Source: a virus. From it: DNA of 64,000 nucleotides. Where the stretch lies: IMG/VR virus record IMGVR_UViG_3300034062_007046, positions 1 to 64,000 of that record. One strand, given 5' to 3'. Of the stretch, positions 56,180 to 64,000 are shown one piece after another. The notes beneath the pieces were generated by a model. It did not search any database and had not been told where the DNA came from. It saw nothing but the letters and a program-made list of their open reading frames with translations. Each line of letters opens with the position of its first letter. Positions within the stretch are counted from its first letter, which is position 1. The position numbers and the translations under genes were made by a program.

Positions 56180-59100
56180 ATGAAAATTGCTCACATAGCA
56201 GATACGCACATCAAAAATCTTAAATATCACGATGAATATCGTGAAGTTTTCAGTAAAATGTACGACATTCTACGCTCCGAAGGAGTAGATTATATCGTTC
56301 ATTGTGGCGATATTGCCCACACAAAGACGCAAATTTCACCAGAATTTGTTGAAATGGCTGGTGATTTCTTCAAAAATCTTGCCTCTATTGCCCCAACCTA
56401 TATTATTCTCGGTAACCATGATGGCAACCTACGAAACGATAGCCGTCAAGATGCAATTACACCCATTGTAAAAGCTCTAAATTTACAAAATCTTTACCTT
56501 TTAAAAGATGCTGGCGAGATTTCTGTAAATGATCGGCTTTCTTTTAACGTTATGAGCGTATTTGACGAGAAAAATTGGGTCAAACCAAGCGATCCAAACA
56601 AGATTAACGTTGCTCTTTTCCACGGATCTGTTGCTGGTGTTCAAACAGACATTGGTTATGTCATGGAACACGGAGATTATTCTGTAGATATCTTTGCTGG
56701 ACACGATTTTGCGATGCTTGGCGACATTCACAAAACCAATCAAGTGTTGGATTTGGAAGGAAGAGTAAGATATCCTGGTTCTACCGTGCAGCAAAACTTC
56801 GGCGAAACAGACGATAAGGGTTTTTTGATCTGGAATATTGAAACCAAGGACAAGTTTAGCTGCAAGCACTACGCAATTTCAAATCCACGCCCCTTTTTTA
56901 CTATTACTCTTGATGACAGTGGACAAATTCCAGATGTTTCTGTGAAAAATGGCGCACGTATCCGTATTGTTGCTGATAAAAGCGTGTCGTTAGATAAGAT
57001 CAAGAAGGCTACAGAAGTCGTTAAGAGCAAATACAGCCCCGAAAGCGTTACATTCGTTAACAAAGCTACAGCAAGCGCCAGCGACCATGAATTAGTATCA
57101 AATGTTGTGACGCATAGCGAGAACTTACGTGATCTTTCTGTCCAAGAGAAGCTGATTCGTAATTATCTAAAGGATTTCAAAGCCGAAGATGTTGTTTTGG
57201 ACAAAGTTGTTGCTCTAAACAAGAAGTTTTCTTCATATCTTGAAGAGAACGAAGAAGTTTTGCGTAATGTTAATTGGAAGCTAAAGACTCTTGAATGGGA
57301 TAATCTGTTCAATTATGGCGAAGGCAACAAGATTAACTTTGAAAATCTGGAGGGGATTGTCGGTATCTTTGGAAAAAACTATAGCGGCAAAAGCTCAGTG
57401 ATTGATTCACTGCTATACACGGTTTATAATACAACATCAAAGAACAATCGTAAGAATATTAACGTTATTAATCAAAATCGTGATAAAGGCGCTGGTAAAG
57501 TAGAGGTTGAAATTGACGACGAGCTTTATACGATCAAAAGAACATCAGAAAAATATACAAAAAAGCTTAAAGGCGTAGCAACCACAGAGGCAAAGACTGA
57601 CGTAGAGTTTACCACAAGCGGTGAATCACTAAATGGTCTTGCTCGTAACGACACGGACAAGAATATTCGTCGTTTTTTTGGAACAATTGATGACTTTTTC
57701 TTGACTTCTATGGCAAGTCAATTTGGTTATTTATCATTTATTGGTGAAGGTTCTACAAAACGTAAAGAAATCCTGGCAAAGTTTCTTGATCTTGAGAATT
57801 TTGAGAAGAAATACAAGCTTGCAAAAGAAGAATCATCAGAAGTTAAGAGCCTCTTGAAGAAACTTGAAGGCAATGATTATGATAGAGATATTGCAACAGC
57901 TGAATTAGAGGTTGTTGCAGCAGATAATCTTCTAAAGCAAAAGTCCGATGAAGCCGAAAGCATCAAACTTTCTATTGATAGCTTGAATGAAAAGCTTTGT
58001 ACGCTAAATAAATCGTTAAATAGCATCCCCACTGAAATTATTGACTATAATGCAGAGTCTTTAAGGGCTGTCCAAATCGAAATGGATATTGGACACCACC
58101 TTGAAGCAAATCAGCAGATGCAAATAGAAAACGATAGTGCTAAAAACGCTATTAAAAAAGCAGATGAGCTGCTTTCAGCGATTAATTCAACTGATATTAC
58201 CAGGGATCAAGAAGAATTGGAGAGATTGAACGCAAAGATTCTTCCATTAGAGAAAGAAATTTCATCTATTTCAGCTCAATTAAGTGGCGCAAAGCATAAA
58301 TTAGAACTTTTAGATAGTGTTCCATGCGGAGATTCATTCCCAAGCTGCAAATTCATTAAGGATGCGTTCGGATCTAAGAAGTTATATCCAGAACTAAAGA
58401 AAAAATCAGATGATAAAAGTGAAGAACTAACAGAATTAAGCAAGAAATATGATGAACTTGACGAACAAGTCGCTGACTTGTTTAACAAAAAGACTAAAAT
58501 TACCCAAAAAAGATTAGAGATTGAGAAAAAATTAACCTCAAACGAGCTAAAAATTGAAAAAAATAATGTTGCTATTGAAAAAAAGACAAAAGAGCTTGAA
58601 GATCTTAAAAGAAAACTCGAAAACTATGCTAATAACAGAGAAGCTATTGAAAACTGCCAATTATTATTCAACAATCGTGAAATTTGTCGCTTTCAACTTG
58701 GTTCTTCAACAAAAGATCTCAAGCGATGTGAAGCAGAAATCATCGAAGCTCATAGAAAAAATGGTTCAGCAACAGAAAGAGTGGAGATCTTAAAGAAGCA
58801 AAAGGCTGATCTTGAAAATTTGCGTAAGGAATACGCCGCATACGATCTTTTTCAAGCTTGTATGCATCCAAGCGGCATTTCTTATGAGATTATCAAGCAA
58901 AAGCTACCAGAGATCAATGCAGAAATTGCTAAAATTCTAACAAATATTGTAGAATTTGGCGTTTATCTTGAGAATGATGATGATAAATTGGATATTTTTA
59001 TCAAACATCCTAAATACGATGCACGCCCATTAGAAATGGGCAGCGGTGCAGAAAAAACAATCGCATCAACAGCAATAAGATTAGCACTTTTGAATGTAAC

Positions 59101-59311
59101 AACGCTTCCAAAAGGTGATATCTTCATCTTAGATGAACCTGGGACTGCGTTAGACGAAGAAAATATGGATGGCTTTGTACGTATCTTAGAACTAATTAAG
59201 ACATATTTCAAAACTGTCATACTTATTTCACATTTAGACAGTTTAAAAGACTGTGTTGATATGCAAATTTCAATTGAAAAGATAAATGGATACGCGCATA
59301 TTGACCAATGA
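56180..59311 (+). CDS. Fused SbcD-SbcC (Mre11-Rad50, gp47-gp46-type) recombination nuclease
   Basis: The single 1043-aa chain combines a nuclease and an ATPase that are normally separate. Residues 1-about 330 are an Mre11/SbcD phosphoesterase: D8-T-H10, D44 and H47 in HCGDIAH, and N79-H80-D81 in LGNHDG. From about 365 comes a Rad50/SbcC ATPase: Walker A GKNYSGKS (398-405), long coiled coils (about 540-900), a hook with C716 and C723 (C-x6-C), and Walker B with D985 and E986 in FILDEPGTALDEEN, followed by LISHLD. Such complexes resect DNA ends for recombination-dependent replication. GAGG lies 6 nt before the ATG. The gene has its own promoter and terminator. Many arginines are CGT. Confidence 0.92.
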   Translation: MKIAHIADTHIKNLKYHDEYREVFSKMYDILRSEGVDYIVHCGDIAHTKTQISPEFVEMAGDFFKNLASIAPTYIILGNHDGNLRNDSRQDAITPIVKALNLQNLYLLKDAGEISVNDRLSFNVMSVFDEKNWVKPSDPNKINVALFHGSVAGVQTDIGYVMEHGDYSVDIFAGHDFAMLGDIHKTNQVLDLEGRVRYPGSTVQQNFGETDDKGFLIWNIETKDKFSCKHYAISNPRPFFTITLDDSGQIPDVSVKNGARIRIVADKSVSLDKIKKATEVVKSKYSPESVTFVNKATASASDHELVSNVVTHSENLRDLSVQEKLIRNYLKDFKAEDVVLDKVVALNKKFSSYLEENEEVLRNVNWKLKTLEWDNLFNYGEGNKINFENLEGIVGIFGKNYSGKSSVIDSLLYTVYNTTSKNNRKNINVINQNRDKGAGKVEVEIDDELYTIKRTSEKYTKKLKGVATTEAKTDVEFTTSGESLNGLARNDTDKNIRRFFGTIDDFFLTSMASQFGYLSFIGEGSTKRKEILAKFLDLENFEKKYKLAKEESSEVKSLLKKLEGNDYDRDIATAELEVVAADNLLKQKSDEAESIKLSIDSLNEKLCTLNKSLNSIPTEIIDYNAESLRAVQIEMDIGHHLEANQQMQIENDSAKNAIKKADELLSAINSTDITRDQEELERLNAKILPLEKEISSISAQLSGAKHKLELLDSVPCGDSFPSCKFIKDAFGSKKLYPELKKKSDDKSEELTELSKKYDELDEQVADLFNKKTKITQKRLEIEKKLTSNELKIEKNNVAIEKKTKELEDLKRKLENYANNREAIENCQLLFNNREICRFQLGSSTKDLKRCEAEIIEAHRKNGSATERVEILKKQKADLENLRKEYAAYDLFQACMHPSGISYEIIKQKLPEINAEIAKILTNIVEFGVYLENDDDKLDIFIKHPKYDARPLEMGSGAEKTIASTAIRLALLNVTTLPKGDIFILDEPGTALDEENMDGFVRILELIKTYFKTVILISHLDSLKDCVDMQISIEKINGYAHIDQ

Positions 59312-59321
59312 GGAAAATTAC

Positions 59322-59567
59322 ATGGGGATAATAGAAGATATGAAAAAAGAAGTAAAAAAAGAATTAAAAGAACAAGAGAATGATCGTGGATTATTAGATA
59401 TAATCACAGCAAAGGCTATTTCAAGAAAACTTTTAGTATGGATTACGGCTTCTGTATTTTTAGGTCTTGGAAAAATCACTCCCGATGAGTGGACGGCTAT
59501 ATCTTTAGGATACGTAGGAGTCGAAGGGTTTGCTGACTTAGCTTCTAAGTGGAAATTTGGTAAATAG
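59322..59567 (+). CDS. Small membrane protein, possible holin
   Basis: Start is ATG 59322 (81 aa), with AGGA 7 nt upstream; an in-frame ATG at 59286 lies inside the upstream gene. The protein has a charged N-terminal helix (KKEVKKELKEQENDRG), then a hydrophobic segment LLVWITASVFLGLGKI (about residues 37-52) and a second weakly hydrophobic part AISLGYVGVEGFADLASKW. Similar sequences in phages are sometimes annotated as holins. With two more membrane proteins following, a lysis role is plausible. Confidence 0.55.
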   Translation: MGIIEDMKKEVKKELKEQENDRGLLDIITAKAISRKLLVWITASVFLGLGKITPDEWTAISLGYVGVEGFADLASKWKFGK

Positions 59568-59576
59568 GAAAAAATA

Positions 59577-59963
59577 ATGGAAAAATTAAAAGCTTTATTT
59601 TTAAAAATTAAAAAATGGATATGGCTTGCGATAGCTGGAATTGTTATTGCATTTGTAGCTTGGAAAAAACATTTACAATCCGAAACTAATTCGCAGCTTG
59701 CTAATAAAGAGGAAGAAATAAAAAACAAGGCTGATGAAAAATTAGTAGTAGAAACAACTAAATTAGAAGAAGAAAAAAAGAAAGAGTTAAATAGGATAGA
59801 AGAAGAAAAAAAGAAAAAAGAGTCTGAGTTAGCAGCGCAGGAGCTAAAAGAAAAAATAAGATTAACAAAATTAGCTAAAGAAAATAGAGAAGAATTTAAA
59901 AAAGAAGTAGCTAAAAAAACAGGAGTTGCTGAGAAAAAGAAAGGAAGACCTAAGAAGAGATGA
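59577..59963 (+). CDS. Membrane-anchored coiled-coil protein, possible inner-membrane spanin
   Basis: A 128-aa protein with an N-terminal membrane segment WIWLAIAGIVIAFVAW (residues 14-29) and a long Lys/Glu coiled coil (about 40-115), ending in a basic KKKGRPKKR. This topology is that of an i-spanin, although spanins cannot be identified by sequence alone, and the strongly basic tail is odd for one. AGGA precedes the ATG. The ATG of the next gene overlaps its stop (ATGA). Confidence 0.5.
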   Translation: MEKLKALFLKIKKWIWLAIAGIVIAFVAWKKHLQSETNSQLANKEEEIKNKADEKLVVETTKLEEEKKKELNRIEEEKKKKESELAAQELKEKIRLTKLAKENREEFKKEVAKKTGVAEKKKGRPKKR

Positions 59964-60415
59964 TAAACCTTAAAAACGTACTCATAACACTGGTGTTGCC
60001 AATTATTTTGGCGACACAACCAGCTATTGCCTTAGCAGAAACACCAGAACTGGATTCCGAGGGATTTATAGAATTAGAGCAGGGACAAGTTTCACCTGTA
60101 GGTGGGCTACTTTTTGATGATAAGGCTATGGCTAAACTCTTAGCAAACCAAGAATCAAAAATTGCTAAAATAGCTTTAGAAAAAGATACAGAGATTTCTA
60201 AAATAAAATTAGTATTAGAAACAGATATAAAGAAAAAAGAGAAAGAAATAGAAATAAAAGAAGAACTACAAAAAAGTTTATTAAATGCAAAGCAAGAAAG
60301 AATAGATCTCTTAGAAAAACAAAACAAGTGGTCTAATCTATATTTTATAGGCGGTTTTATAGTTGGCGTTACAATATCTATAACAATATTTTATGCAGCG
60401 GTACAGATAAAGTAG
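59960..60415 (+). CDS. Exported coiled-coil protein with C-terminal membrane segment, possible spanin-like lysis protein
   Basis: A 151-aa protein with a clear signal peptide (residues about 1-26, NVLITLVLPIILA then AIALA before ET). An acidic segment follows, then a periplasmic coiled coil (about 62-126). A C-terminal membrane helix IGGFIVGVTISITIFYAAV (about 130-148) closes it. A signal sequence plus C-terminal anchor is the topology of a unimolecular spanin, but there is no lipobox cysteine, so it may instead be an embedded periplasmic coil. GAGG of the next gene follows. Function is inferred from topology. Confidence 0.52.
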   Translation: MINLKNVLITLVLPIILATQPAIALAETPELDSEGFIELEQGQVSPVGGLLFDDKAMAKLLANQESKIAKIALEKDTEISKIKLVLETDIKKKEKEIEIKEELQKSLLNAKQERIDLLEKQNKWSNLYFIGGFIVGVTISITIFYAAVQIK

Positions 60416-60422
60416 AGGAAAT

Positions 60423-60770
60423 ATGAAGGACTTAAACTATATTCAAGCATTAGAAAAAGCAGTGAAAGAAAAGTATGGTGATCTCGCCACCCAGAACCCA
60501 AAACAATTCTGGGATGAAGAAAAGGAAAAACAATACATTCAGCAACAAAAAGAAGCAGTTTTTAAAAAATATAAAAACGAAGAGACAAGAGAAAAAGTTG
60601 AAGTCGACGGAGTTTTATTACCAAAGAAACTAATTAATAAAAATATAGAAAAACAATGTAGTATTTGTAAAAAATACTCTTTCGATAAACGTGACGATTT
60701 ATATTTAAATAAATTTAAAGCTTGTTATAGATGTTATTTATGTGAGTTAGAGGATAAAAAAAATGGCTAA
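60423..60770 (+). CDS. Cys-rich zinc-binding-like protein, function unknown
   Basis: A 115-aa protein. The N-terminal part is helical (LNYIQALEKAVKEKYG). The C-terminal 40 residues carry QCSICKKYSF, then FKACYRCYLCELEDK, giving C-x2-C and C-x2-C-x2-C, compatible with a zinc knuckle. GAGG lies 5 nt before the ATG. The last 8 nt overlap the next gene. The place before the terminase genes suggests a DNA-related role, but no family is recognised. Confidence 0.62.
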   Translation: MKDLNYIQALEKAVKEKYGDLATQNPKQFWDEEKEKQYIQQQKEAVFKKYKNEETREKVEVDGVLLPKKLINKNIEKQCSICKKYSFDKRDDLYLNKFKACYRCYLCELEDKKNG

Positions 60771-61266
60771 TATTTTAGAAGTTATTGTAGGAATTCAAGA
60801 TGCCTTAAAAGCCAAACACCATGGTGGCACTGAATTTGGTCTTAAACGAGAAACGCAAGATTTAATTCAAGGATGCTCAATCTACGATCCAAGAGTTATG
60901 GATGGGTTCGGTGTGCAATTTCAAGGTGATCGTTTGATTATTAAATATCATAGCGAAGAGCCCCTAACAAGAATTCATAATAAAAATTTTGAAACTGACA
61001 CAAGAGATATTGTAAAACAAATCACAAAACATCTCAAAGAAGAATATCGTAAATCAACAAAATCAAGCTTATCATTGACGGAAGAAGGCGATATCCAAAT
61101 TTTGGTTCAAACAGCAAATCGTAGAACTGCCTATGTAAATGCTATTCAAGTTTATAAAATCGGAAATGTAGATATTGATGGTTCTGGAGAGAAGGTATAC
61201 GATTCAGAACAAGAACGCATGGCAGATATTTCAAAACGCTGGTTAATGAATACAAGATCAAAATAA
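60763..61266 (+). CDS. Hypothetical protein preceding the large terminase
   Basis: A 167-aa protein with a mix of helices and strands. Visible features are IVGIQDALKAKHHGGTEFGL and FGVQFQGDRLIIKYHSEEPL (about residues 49-68), a basic helix KHLKEEYRKSTKS and AYVNAIQVYKIGNVDIDGSG (about 126-145). I do not recognise the family. It lies where T4 keeps the small terminase, but it does not look like one. Codon use (CGT, CGA, CGC) resembles that of the terminase. Confidence 0.65.
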   Translation: MANILEVIVGIQDALKAKHHGGTEFGLKRETQDLIQGCSIYDPRVMDGFGVQFQGDRLIIKYHSEEPLTRIHNKNFETDTRDIVKQITKHLKEEYRKSTKSSLSLTEEGDIQILVQTANRRTAYVNAIQVYKIGNVDIDGSGEKVYDSEQERMADISKRWLMNTRSK

Positions 61267-61284
61267 GGTAATCAGGGTGATGGC

Positions 61285-62862
61285 ATGTCTTACAAATTAT
61301 CTAAAGAAGAACTTAAAAGTGAAATTCTTAAATGCGGAAGAGATCCAGCATATTTTTTAGATAATTATGCAAAAATTGTTCATCAAGAAAGAGGCGTAAT
61401 ACCGTTTAAAACGTTTGCTTTTCAAAAGCAGCTCTTGAATGACTTTCATGATCATAGATATAATATAATTTTAAAAAGTCGCCAGATGGGTATTTCGACT
61501 ATCGTATCTGGCTACTGCTCTTGGATGATGCTTTTTCACAAAGAGAAGAACGTCCTCGTCATGGCAACAAAACAAAAAACTGCCATTGAAATAGTCGATA
61601 AAGTTAAAGATATAATCGAGTCAGTCCCAGACTTTCTAAAATTAGCCACTGTCACAGTAAATAATAAAACTACATTTGAACTAAGCAATGGTTCAAAAAT
61701 TCAAGGTACGCCAACCAGCAAAGATGCTGGTCGTGGTCAAGCCTTAAGCCTTTTAATTGTTGACGAAGCTGCATTCGTTGACGATATGGATGACCTCTGG
61801 ACAGGTCTATTACCAACTATTTCAACTGGTGGGCGCTGTATCGCTCTATCAACTCCTAATGGTGTCGGTAATTGGTTTCATAAAACGTATGTAGACTCGG
61901 AAGCTGGTGGAAACAATTTTAAACCTACAAAACTCTCTTGGACGCTACATCCAGAGTATGATCAAGCTTGGTTTGATAATATGACCAAGAACATGAGCAA
62001 AAGACAAATTGCTCAAGAGTTTGAATGTAATTTTAATCAATCTGGTGAAACTGTCATTAATGCGGATGATATTAACCGCATGAAAAAAAATTCAAGGGAA
62101 CCTTCTTATAAAACTTATATTGATCGAAATTTACATATCTGGAAACCTTTTGAATCTGGTGGCAGTTATCTTTTAAGCGCCGACGTTGCTCGCGGAGATG
62201 GAAAAGACTATTCAGTTTTCCATATCATTGATGTAAAAAATATGGAACAAGTAGCGGAATATCAAGGAAAATTAGATCCTGATAATTTTGCTAAACTTAT
62301 TTATGATACTGGGTTAGAATATGGTGGTTGCATGGTTGTTGTAGAAAACAACAACATCGGATACTCTGTGATCACAAAGCTTGTAGATATGCGCTATCCA
62401 AATGTTTATTACAGCACAAAATCATCTCACGAATTTATGGATACCACTTCTGCACAGTATAGCAGTAATAGTGTTCCTGGGTTTACTACAACCATGAAAA
62501 CACGTCCACTAATTGTAGCTAAACTTGATGAATTTATCCGTAACAAAAACGTAAATATTAACTCGCAAAGAACTCTGAATGAATTAGACACGTTCATATG
62601 GAATAACGGTCGTCCAGAAGCACAAAAGGGTTATAACGATGATTTAATTATGTCTCTCGCTATAGCTTGTTGGGTGAGAGACACTGCTATAATAAACAAC
62701 GAAAGAAATTTGGAGTATTCAAAAGCGTTTCTTGGGGCTTTAACAAACTCAAGAAATTATCTTAATACCACCATACCTGGTATGCAGGGGTATGAATATG
62801 AACAAAAAATTAAACAACAGCAAAATACTTATAAACAATTTGCTTGGTTGATAAAAGGTTAA
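61285..62862 (+). CDS. 17: Large terminase subunit (gp17-like)
   Basis: The 525-aa packaging motor has an ATPase and a nuclease. The P-loop region reads K64-SRQMGIS-T72, with no Lys in the usual GKT position; a Lys at the loop start is known in many terminases. Walker B has D160 and E161 (LLIVDEAAF), and the coupling motif is ALSTPNG. The RNase H-like nuclease has D300 (SADVARGDGKDYS), E354 (VVVENNN) and D452/D453 (YNDDLIMSLAIA). AGGG lies upstream; ATG 61285 starts the protein. The portal follows after 3 nt, without the sheath and tube genes that separate them in T4. Confidence 0.95.
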   Translation: MSYKLSKEELKSEILKCGRDPAYFLDNYAKIVHQERGVIPFKTFAFQKQLLNDFHDHRYNIILKSRQMGISTIVSGYCSWMMLFHKEKNVLVMATKQKTAIEIVDKVKDIIESVPDFLKLATVTVNNKTTFELSNGSKIQGTPTSKDAGRGQALSLLIVDEAAFVDDMDDLWTGLLPTISTGGRCIALSTPNGVGNWFHKTYVDSEAGGNNFKPTKLSWTLHPEYDQAWFDNMTKNMSKRQIAQEFECNFNQSGETVINADDINRMKKNSREPSYKTYIDRNLHIWKPFESGGSYLLSADVARGDGKDYSVFHIIDVKNMEQVAEYQGKLDPDNFAKLIYDTGLEYGGCMVVVENNNIGYSVITKLVDMRYPNVYYSTKSSHEFMDTTSAQYSSNSVPGFTTTMKTRPLIVAKLDEFIRNKNVNINSQRTLNELDTFIWNNGRPEAQKGYNDDLIMSLAIACWVRDTAIINNERNLEYSKAFLGALTNSRNYLNTTIPGMQGYEYEQKIKQQQNTYKQFAWLIKG

Positions 62863-62865
62863 AAA

Positions 62866-64000
62866 ATGGCTAATAGTAATTCATATACTAAAAAAAGTAT
62901 TTCAAGCAACAATCCAAAAAATCAAGAGTCGCCACTCTATAATGCATTAACAAGGCTCTTTTCTGGACCAGTAATAAACTATCGTCAACAGTCGCAAATT
63001 CGCTTTAAACGTAGAGATTTAGATCGTTTTAAATTCACTTCAACAAGTGGACAAAGCTTTAAGAAGAAAAGCTACAATCCATTTGAAGCCATACAAAGTA
63101 ACATCATGGCTAATCAAAGCCGTGCAGAACGTTATAGCGATTTTGATCAAATGGAATTCATGCCAGAAATCGCATCAGCAATGGATATTTATGCAGATGA
63201 GATGACTACTTTTAATCAATTTAGACCAATTTTATCAATCGATTGCAAGAACGAAGAAATAAAACAAATATTACATAGTCTTTACTACAAAACTCTTAAT
63301 ATTGAACAAAATTTGTATGGCTGGTCTCGTACAATGGTCAAGTTTGGTGATTTTTTCTTATATCTTGACATAGATGAAAGGATTGGAATCAAAAGTGTGC
63401 TTGGGTTACCTTCACCAGAGGTTGAAAGACTTGAAGGAGAAGACGAAACTAACCCAAATTATGTACAATTTCAATGGAACAGCGCACAGATGACATTTGA
63501 AAATTGGCAAGTAGCCCATTTTCGCATTCTTGGACAAGATAAGTATTCTCCATACGGTACATCCATCTTAGAGCCTGCTCGTCGCATTTGGCGTCAACTA
63601 CAATTATTAGAAGATGCTATGATGGCTTATCGAATCGTCCGCGCTCCAGACCGTCGTGTATTTAAAATTGATGTTGGAAATGTTCCACCACAAGACGTTG
63701 AGCAATATATGCAAAAAATTATAGCTCAAATGAAACGCAATCAAATTGTAGATCCAAATACTGGTCGTGTAGATCTTCGATATAATCCAATGAGTATTGA
63801 TGAAGACTATTTTATTCCTATTCGTGGAACAAGTAGCGGAACCAGCATAGATACACTTCCTGGTGGACAATATAATGGCGCTATTGACGACGTTAAGTAT
63901 TTAAGAGATAAATTGTTTTCTGCTCTTAAAATTCCTCAAGCATATCTCGCAAGAGGTGAAGGCGCAGCAGAAGATAAAACAATGTTGGCGCAAAAAGACA
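62866..64000 (+). CDS. 20: Portal protein (gp20-like), 3' end beyond the window
   Basis: The open frame begins at ATG 62866, 3 nt after the terminase stop, and runs off the right edge (378 residues seen of roughly 500-550 expected). Features matching gp20 are MPEIASAMDIYADEMTT (about residues 101-117), then FGDFFLYLDID, VAHFRILGQDKYSPYGTSIL and ARRIWRQLQLLEDAMMAYRI, the conserved stem and wing helices, followed by RAPDRRVFKIDVGN. The portal forms the DNA entry ring and motor docking site at one capsid vertex. A clear Shine-Dalgarno is lacking, so it is probably coupled to the terminase. Confidence 0.93.
   Translation, partial: MANSNSYTKKSISSNNPKNQESPLYNALTRLFSGPVINYRQQSQIRFKRRDLDRFKFTSTSGQSFKKKSYNPFEAIQSNIMANQSRAERYSDFDQMEFMPEIASAMDIYADEMTTFNQFRPILSIDCKNEEIKQILHSLYYKTLNIEQNLYGWSRTMVKFGDFFLYLDIDERIGIKSVLGLPSPEVERLEGEDETNPNYVQFQWNSAQMTFENWQVAHFRILGQDKYSPYGTSILEPARRIWRQLQLLEDAMMAYRIVRAPDRRVFKIDVGNVPPQDVEQYMQKIIAQMKRNQIVDPNTGRVDLRYNPMSIDEDYFIPIRGTSSGTSIDTLPGGQYNGAIDDVKYLRDKLFSALKIPQAYLARGEGAAEDKTMLAQKD

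Noticed and set aside
59286-59321. Upstream ATG start for the small membrane protein
   Set aside because: It lies inside the SbcD-SbcC coding region without a Shine-Dalgarno, while ATG 59322 has AGGA at good spacing.
59318-60019. Reverse-strand open frame of 233 aa opposite the membrane-protein genes
   Set aside because: It mirrors the Lys/Glu-rich coiled-coil codons as Phe/Ser runs, has no ribosome site, and the + strand genes show coupled starts and typical topology.
1-64000. tRNA genes, insertion sequences, attachment sites or a replication origin
   Set aside because: No cloverleaf-compatible stretch, transposase, terminal inverted repeats or iteron cluster was seen; gaps between genes are all under about 120 bases.

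Overview
The window is part of the genome of a large tailed bacteriophage with a contractile tail, distantly T4-like. It is AT-rich by eye. Every supported gene lies on the + strand, and genes are packed with overlaps or gaps of a few bases. Recognisable T4-type parts are a gp55-like late sigma factor, gp25-like and gp6-like baseplate wedge proteins, a gp17-like large terminase, a gp20-like portal and a gp46/gp47-type recombination nuclease. The host cannot be named from the sequence. The sugar genes and fibre architecture resemble phages of aquatic Gram-negative bacteria, but that is inference.

Layout. (1) Positions 1-8122 hold a glycan cassette: a partial upstream gene, two GT4-like glycosyltransferases, a short DegT-type aminotransferase, an RmlB-like dehydratase, two SAM methyltransferases, a PhyH-type oxygenase, a WbqC-like protein, a NeuD/PglD-like acyltransferase and a beta-propeller glycosidase-like protein. 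(2) 8171-9879 hold small genes, the gp55-like sigma factor and a possible small terminase. (3) 9883-41065 form a long virion block: a spike protein fused to a GH19 muramidase-like domain, a 1920-residue protein, gp25-like and gp6-like proteins, a 2658-residue protein with an I/gp7-type KGT motif and two LamG-like modules, and several structural proteins that include two paralogous pairs. (4) 41183-54210 hold the fibre and spike genes, interrupted by a tandem pair of DUF2827-like putative glycosyltransferases. (5) 54220-59311 hold recombination and replication genes: a RuvC-like resolvase, a DnaG-type primase and a single-polypeptide SbcD-SbcC. (6) 59322-60415 look like a lysis-type membrane gene set. 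(7) 60423-64000 hold a zinc-binding protein, an unknown, the large terminase and the start of the portal.

How the parts fit: the cassette and the DUF2827-like pair could build and attach a sugar to the virion fibres or to host surface glycan. The gp55-like factor would turn on the virion genes. The resolvase, primase and SbcDC fusion would make and resolve branched DNA for the gp17-like packaging motor.

Main points for a second look: the fused SbcD-SbcC with a C-x6-C zinc hook; a portable beta-module in four fibre proteins, at the N-terminus with a Ca-binding-like loop in two and at the C-terminus without it in two; a fibre gene with an 18-residue repeat, its own hairpin-flanked transcription unit and distinct codon use, followed directly by tandem DUF2827-like genes; and a promoter overlapping a terminator at 56.1 kb. 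No tRNA, CRISPR array, insertion sequence, attachment site or origin was recognised, and no gene-free stretch exceeds 300 bases.
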